In this document: positions 20,159-21,958 of the stretch, one piece after another
Position numbering within the stretch: the first letter of the stretch is position 1
How the letters are laid out: the number at the start of each line of letters is the position of its first letter
NCBI GenBank assembly: GCA_046758465.1
Contig: JBHIAG010000028.1
Location: 1 to 21,958 of the forward strand
Reading direction: 5' to 3'
Source: JBHIAG01 sp046758465
Lineage (GTDB): Bacteria; Acidobacteriota; Terriglobia; Acidiferrales; 2-02-FULL-67-57
Length of the DNA: 21,958 bases
The notes under the pieces: generated by a model
Told to the model about the DNA's origin: nothing
The model's input: the letters and a program-made list of their open reading frames with translations, nothing else
Databases searched by the model: none
Program-made: the position numbers and the translations under genes

Positions 20159-21139
20159 ATGGCAGCCACTCAGGTCAGCATCCGGCGAAAGGAATTTGTG
20201 CCCGCCTATGTAAGAACGTATCAATCGGGTGAGCTGGAGCGGCGGGTGGAGCGGGCGCTGGCACTGCTGGCCGATTGCACCCTCTGTCCGCGCGACTGCC
20301 ACGTCAATCGGCTGGAGAACCGCTTTGCCGTCTGCAAGACGGGCCGCTATGCCGTCGTCAGCAGCCACTTCCCTCACTTCGGCGAAGAAGACTGCCTGCG
20401 GGGCAGCCGGGGGTCGGGCACCATCTTTTTCTCTTGGTGCAACCTGCGCTGTGTCTTCTGCCAGAACTACGACATCAGTTGGGAAGGCGCGGGGCGCGGG
20501 GTGAAGCCGGAAGAGCTGGCGGGAATGATGCTGGAGCTGCAGGCACGCCGCTGCCACAACATCAACTTCGTCACCCCCGAGCACGTGGTGCCGCAGATTC
20601 TGGAGGCGCTGCCACAGGCGATCCGCGGGGGCCTGCGGTTGCCGCTGGTGTACAACACCAGCGCCTACGATTCGCTCGACTCGATCGAGTTGATGGATGG
20701 CGTGGTGGACATCTACATGCCCGACTTCAAGTTCTGGGACCCGGAGATGGCGCGCCACTACGCGAAGGTACGCAACTACCCCGAGGCCGCGCGGCGCGCC
20801 ATCAAAGCCATGCACCGCCAGGTGGGTGACCTGGTGGTGGACGAGAACGGGCTGGCGCTGCGGGGAGTGCTGCTTCGCCACCTGGTCATGCCGGGCGGGA
20901 TTGCGGGGACGCGAGAGATTATGGCGTGGGTGGCGCGCGAGCTGGGGCCGAATACCTACGTCAACGTGATGGCGCAATACTATCCCGCGGGGAAGGTGTC
21001 GGGCAGCGAGTACGCCGAGATCAACCGCCGCATCAGGCCCGCGGAGTTCGAGGCAGCCCTGGCGGCGGCGCGTGCGGCCGGGCTCACGCGGCTCGACCCG
21101 CGCTTCCCCGCCCGCTACGGCCGCGAAGTCCTTGCCTGA
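20159..21139 (+). CDS. PflX-type radical SAM protein (COG1313-like)
   Basis: 326 residues from the ATG at 20159, with GGTGGGG upstream. The iron-sulfur motif is Cys94-x3-Cys98-x2-Cys101 in WCNLRCVFCQNYDIS. A Cys-rich N-terminus (CTLCPRDCHVNR and AVCKTG; Cys40, 43, 47, 59) precedes it and could hold a further cluster or metal. GSGTIFFSWCN, INFVTPEHVVPQILEAL, LVYNTSAYDS and VVDIYMPDFKFWDP follow the PflA/PflX-like barrel. Relatives are annotated as pyruvate-formate-lyase-activating-enzyme-like, but no glycyl radical enzyme is nearby and their true substrates are mostly unknown. It is divergent from dnaK across 168 bases. Confidence 0.88.
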   Translation: MAATQVSIRRKEFVPAYVRTYQSGELERRVERALALLADCTLCPRDCHVNRLENRFAVCKTGRYAVVSSHFPHFGEEDCLRGSRGSGTIFFSWCNLRCVFCQNYDISWEGAGRGVKPEELAGMMLELQARRCHNINFVTPEHVVPQILEALPQAIRGGLRLPLVYNTSAYDSLDSIELMDGVVDIYMPDFKFWDPEMARHYAKVRNYPEAARRAIKAMHRQVGDLVVDENGLALRGVLLRHLVMPGGIAGTREIMAWVARELGPNTYVNVMAQYYPAGKVSGSEYAEINRRIRPAEFEAALAAARAAGLTRLDPRFPARYGREVLA

Positions 21140-21180
21140 GCCTCCTGCCGCAAGCAGGCTTGCCAGAGTGATGTGAAGAC

Positions 21181-21958
21181 ATGCGCGAGACGTCTTCAAT
21201 CCAGCCAAAACCTGATGGCCTGCCCACTCCAGAGGTCGGCGCCTGGGCCGAAACGAAGTACAGATTGGTGGCCCTTTATGACCGGCTTTTTTCGACAGGG
21301 ATGAAAGCAAAGTGGGACACACGGGTCTACGTTGATCTTTATGCCGGAGCGGGATACGCGCAAATTAGAGGAACAAACCGCATCATCCATGGCTCACCAT
21401 TATTGGCACTCGATGTGCCCGACCCATTTGACAAGTACATTTTTTGTGAAGCCAATAGTGCCTTTCTTCAAGCGTTGGAATACCGTATTGCTCGCCTCTT
21501 TTCGGGTGCCAATGTGCAATTGATTCTTGGAGATTGCAATGACAAGATTGATGAAATGCATGCAGCCATTCCAAAGTCCTCCAAGAGGCACACAGTTCTT
21601 TCATTTTGCTTCGTCGATCCATTCAACATCGGCATCAAGTTTGCAACCGTTCGTAAACTTGCATCTCACCGGATGGATTTTCTTGTGTTACTTGCTCTTT
21701 ACATGGATGCGAACCGCAACGTGGCGCACTATACAAGCCCGGAAAACTCCAAAGTGGATGAGTTTCTTGGGACTAACGCCTGGAGGCAGCGCTGGCAAGA
21801 TGAACAACGTAAGGGAACTGACTTCCCTCCCTTTCTTGCCCAAGAGTATGCTAGGCAAATGGAAGCTCTAGGATACTTGCCTAGGCCAATGTACGAGATG
21901 AAAGAAGTACGATCTGATGAAAAGAACTTGCCGCTCTACCATCTGGCCCTCTTCTCAA
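21181..21958 (+). CDS. TcmP-like (three-Cys-motif partner) protein, 3' end outside the window
   Basis: Open from the ATG at 21181 to the window end, 259 residues. It reads VGAWAETKYRLVALYDRLFSTGMK, then WDTRVYVDLYAGAGYAQIRG, HGSPLLALDVPDPFDKYIFCEAN, VQLILGDCNDKIDEM, LSFCFVDPFNIGIKFATV and MDFLVLLALYMDANRNV. The WA-x-K-x3-L start, the DLYAGAGY glycine loop and the FVDPFN motif fit the three-Cys-motif partner (TcmP) family, which looks like a degenerate methyltransferase fold. The usual partner, a three-Cys (DUF5131/Gp37-Gp68-like) protein, would lie beyond the edge. Base composition is clearly AT-richer than in the neighbouring genes, which suggests acquisition by transfer. It starts 41 bases after the radical SAM stop. 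Confidence 0.72.
   Translation, partial: MRETSSIQPKPDGLPTPEVGAWAETKYRLVALYDRLFSTGMKAKWDTRVYVDLYAGAGYAQIRGTNRIIHGSPLLALDVPDPFDKYIFCEANSAFLQALEYRIARLFSGANVQLILGDCNDKIDEMHAAIPKSSKRHTVLSFCFVDPFNIGIKFATVRKLASHRMDFLVLLALYMDANRNVAHYTSPENSKVDEFLGTNAWRQRWQDEQRKGTDFPPFLAQEYARQMEALGYLPRPMYEMKEVRSDEKNLPLYHLALFS

Noticed and set aside
20141..21322. 393-residue minus-strand frame opposite the radical SAM gene
   Set aside because: His/Arg-rich shadow; the plus-strand protein has the radical SAM Cys motif.

Overview
The window is about 22 kb of GC-rich (roughly 60-65 % by eye), densely coded bacterial chromosome. Nearly all genes lie on the minus strand. The gene content (HspR-type dnaK cluster, double-ACT protein, CysO-type cysteine operon, archaeal-type fructose-bisphosphate aldolase/phosphatase) and the many small dispersed palindromic repeats suggest an environmental Acidobacteriota-like lineage, probably a metagenome-derived contig. 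That taxonomic call is inference; no rRNA or other phylogenetic marker was compared.

Layout, left to right. (1) 1-1940: 5' part of a periplasmic multicopper oxidase gene and an outer-membrane beta-barrel gene, whose upstream regions share a GGTATTAA/GTTAAC operator-like motif. (2) 1968-2995: a double-ACT protein and, on the plus strand, a small helix-turn-helix-like protein. (3) 3007-4320: citrate synthase, followed by about 660 bases of repeat-rich DNA. (4) 4979-8357: a four-gene unit transcribed as cysteine synthase, JAMM/Mec peptidase, CysO-like sulfur carrier, then ThiF/MoeB-rhodanese fusion. This is the protein-thiocarboxylate cysteine pathway known from Mycobacterium tuberculosis (CysM, Mec+, CysO, MoeZ). 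(5) 8701-9867: short-chain acyl-CoA dehydrogenase. (6) 10035-10822: HU/IHF-like protein and a HIT-family protein, translationally close. (7) 11054-12823: ribosomal protein S1. (8) 13008-13835: DnaC/IstB-like ATPase with a Cys-rich N-terminus. (9) 14053-15177: bifunctional fructose-1,6-bisphosphate aldolase/phosphatase. (10) 15718-19990: heat-shock cluster dnaK, 83-aa unknown, truncated four-helix-bundle gene, dnaJ, hspR, without grpE. (11) 20159-21139: PflX-type radical SAM protein on the plus strand. (12) 21181 to the end: 5' part of a visibly AT-richer TcmP-like gene.

The most unusual signal is at the 3' ends of two genes. Downstream of the cysteine synthase stop lie two further copies of its C-terminal tail, separated by 88-bp MITE-like hairpins in a 169-bp period. 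Downstream of the acyl-CoA dehydrogenase stop lies another copy of its last eight residues whose differences are all at third codon positions. These look like 3'-end replacement or gene-displacement scars associated with palindromic repeats. Related palindromes also sit in frame inside Mec and the MoeZ-like protein. The CysO-like carrier ends GG plus five residues, so it should need trimming before activation, and the adjacent JAMM peptidase is the obvious candidate.

No tRNA, rRNA, CRISPR array or complete insertion sequence was recognised.
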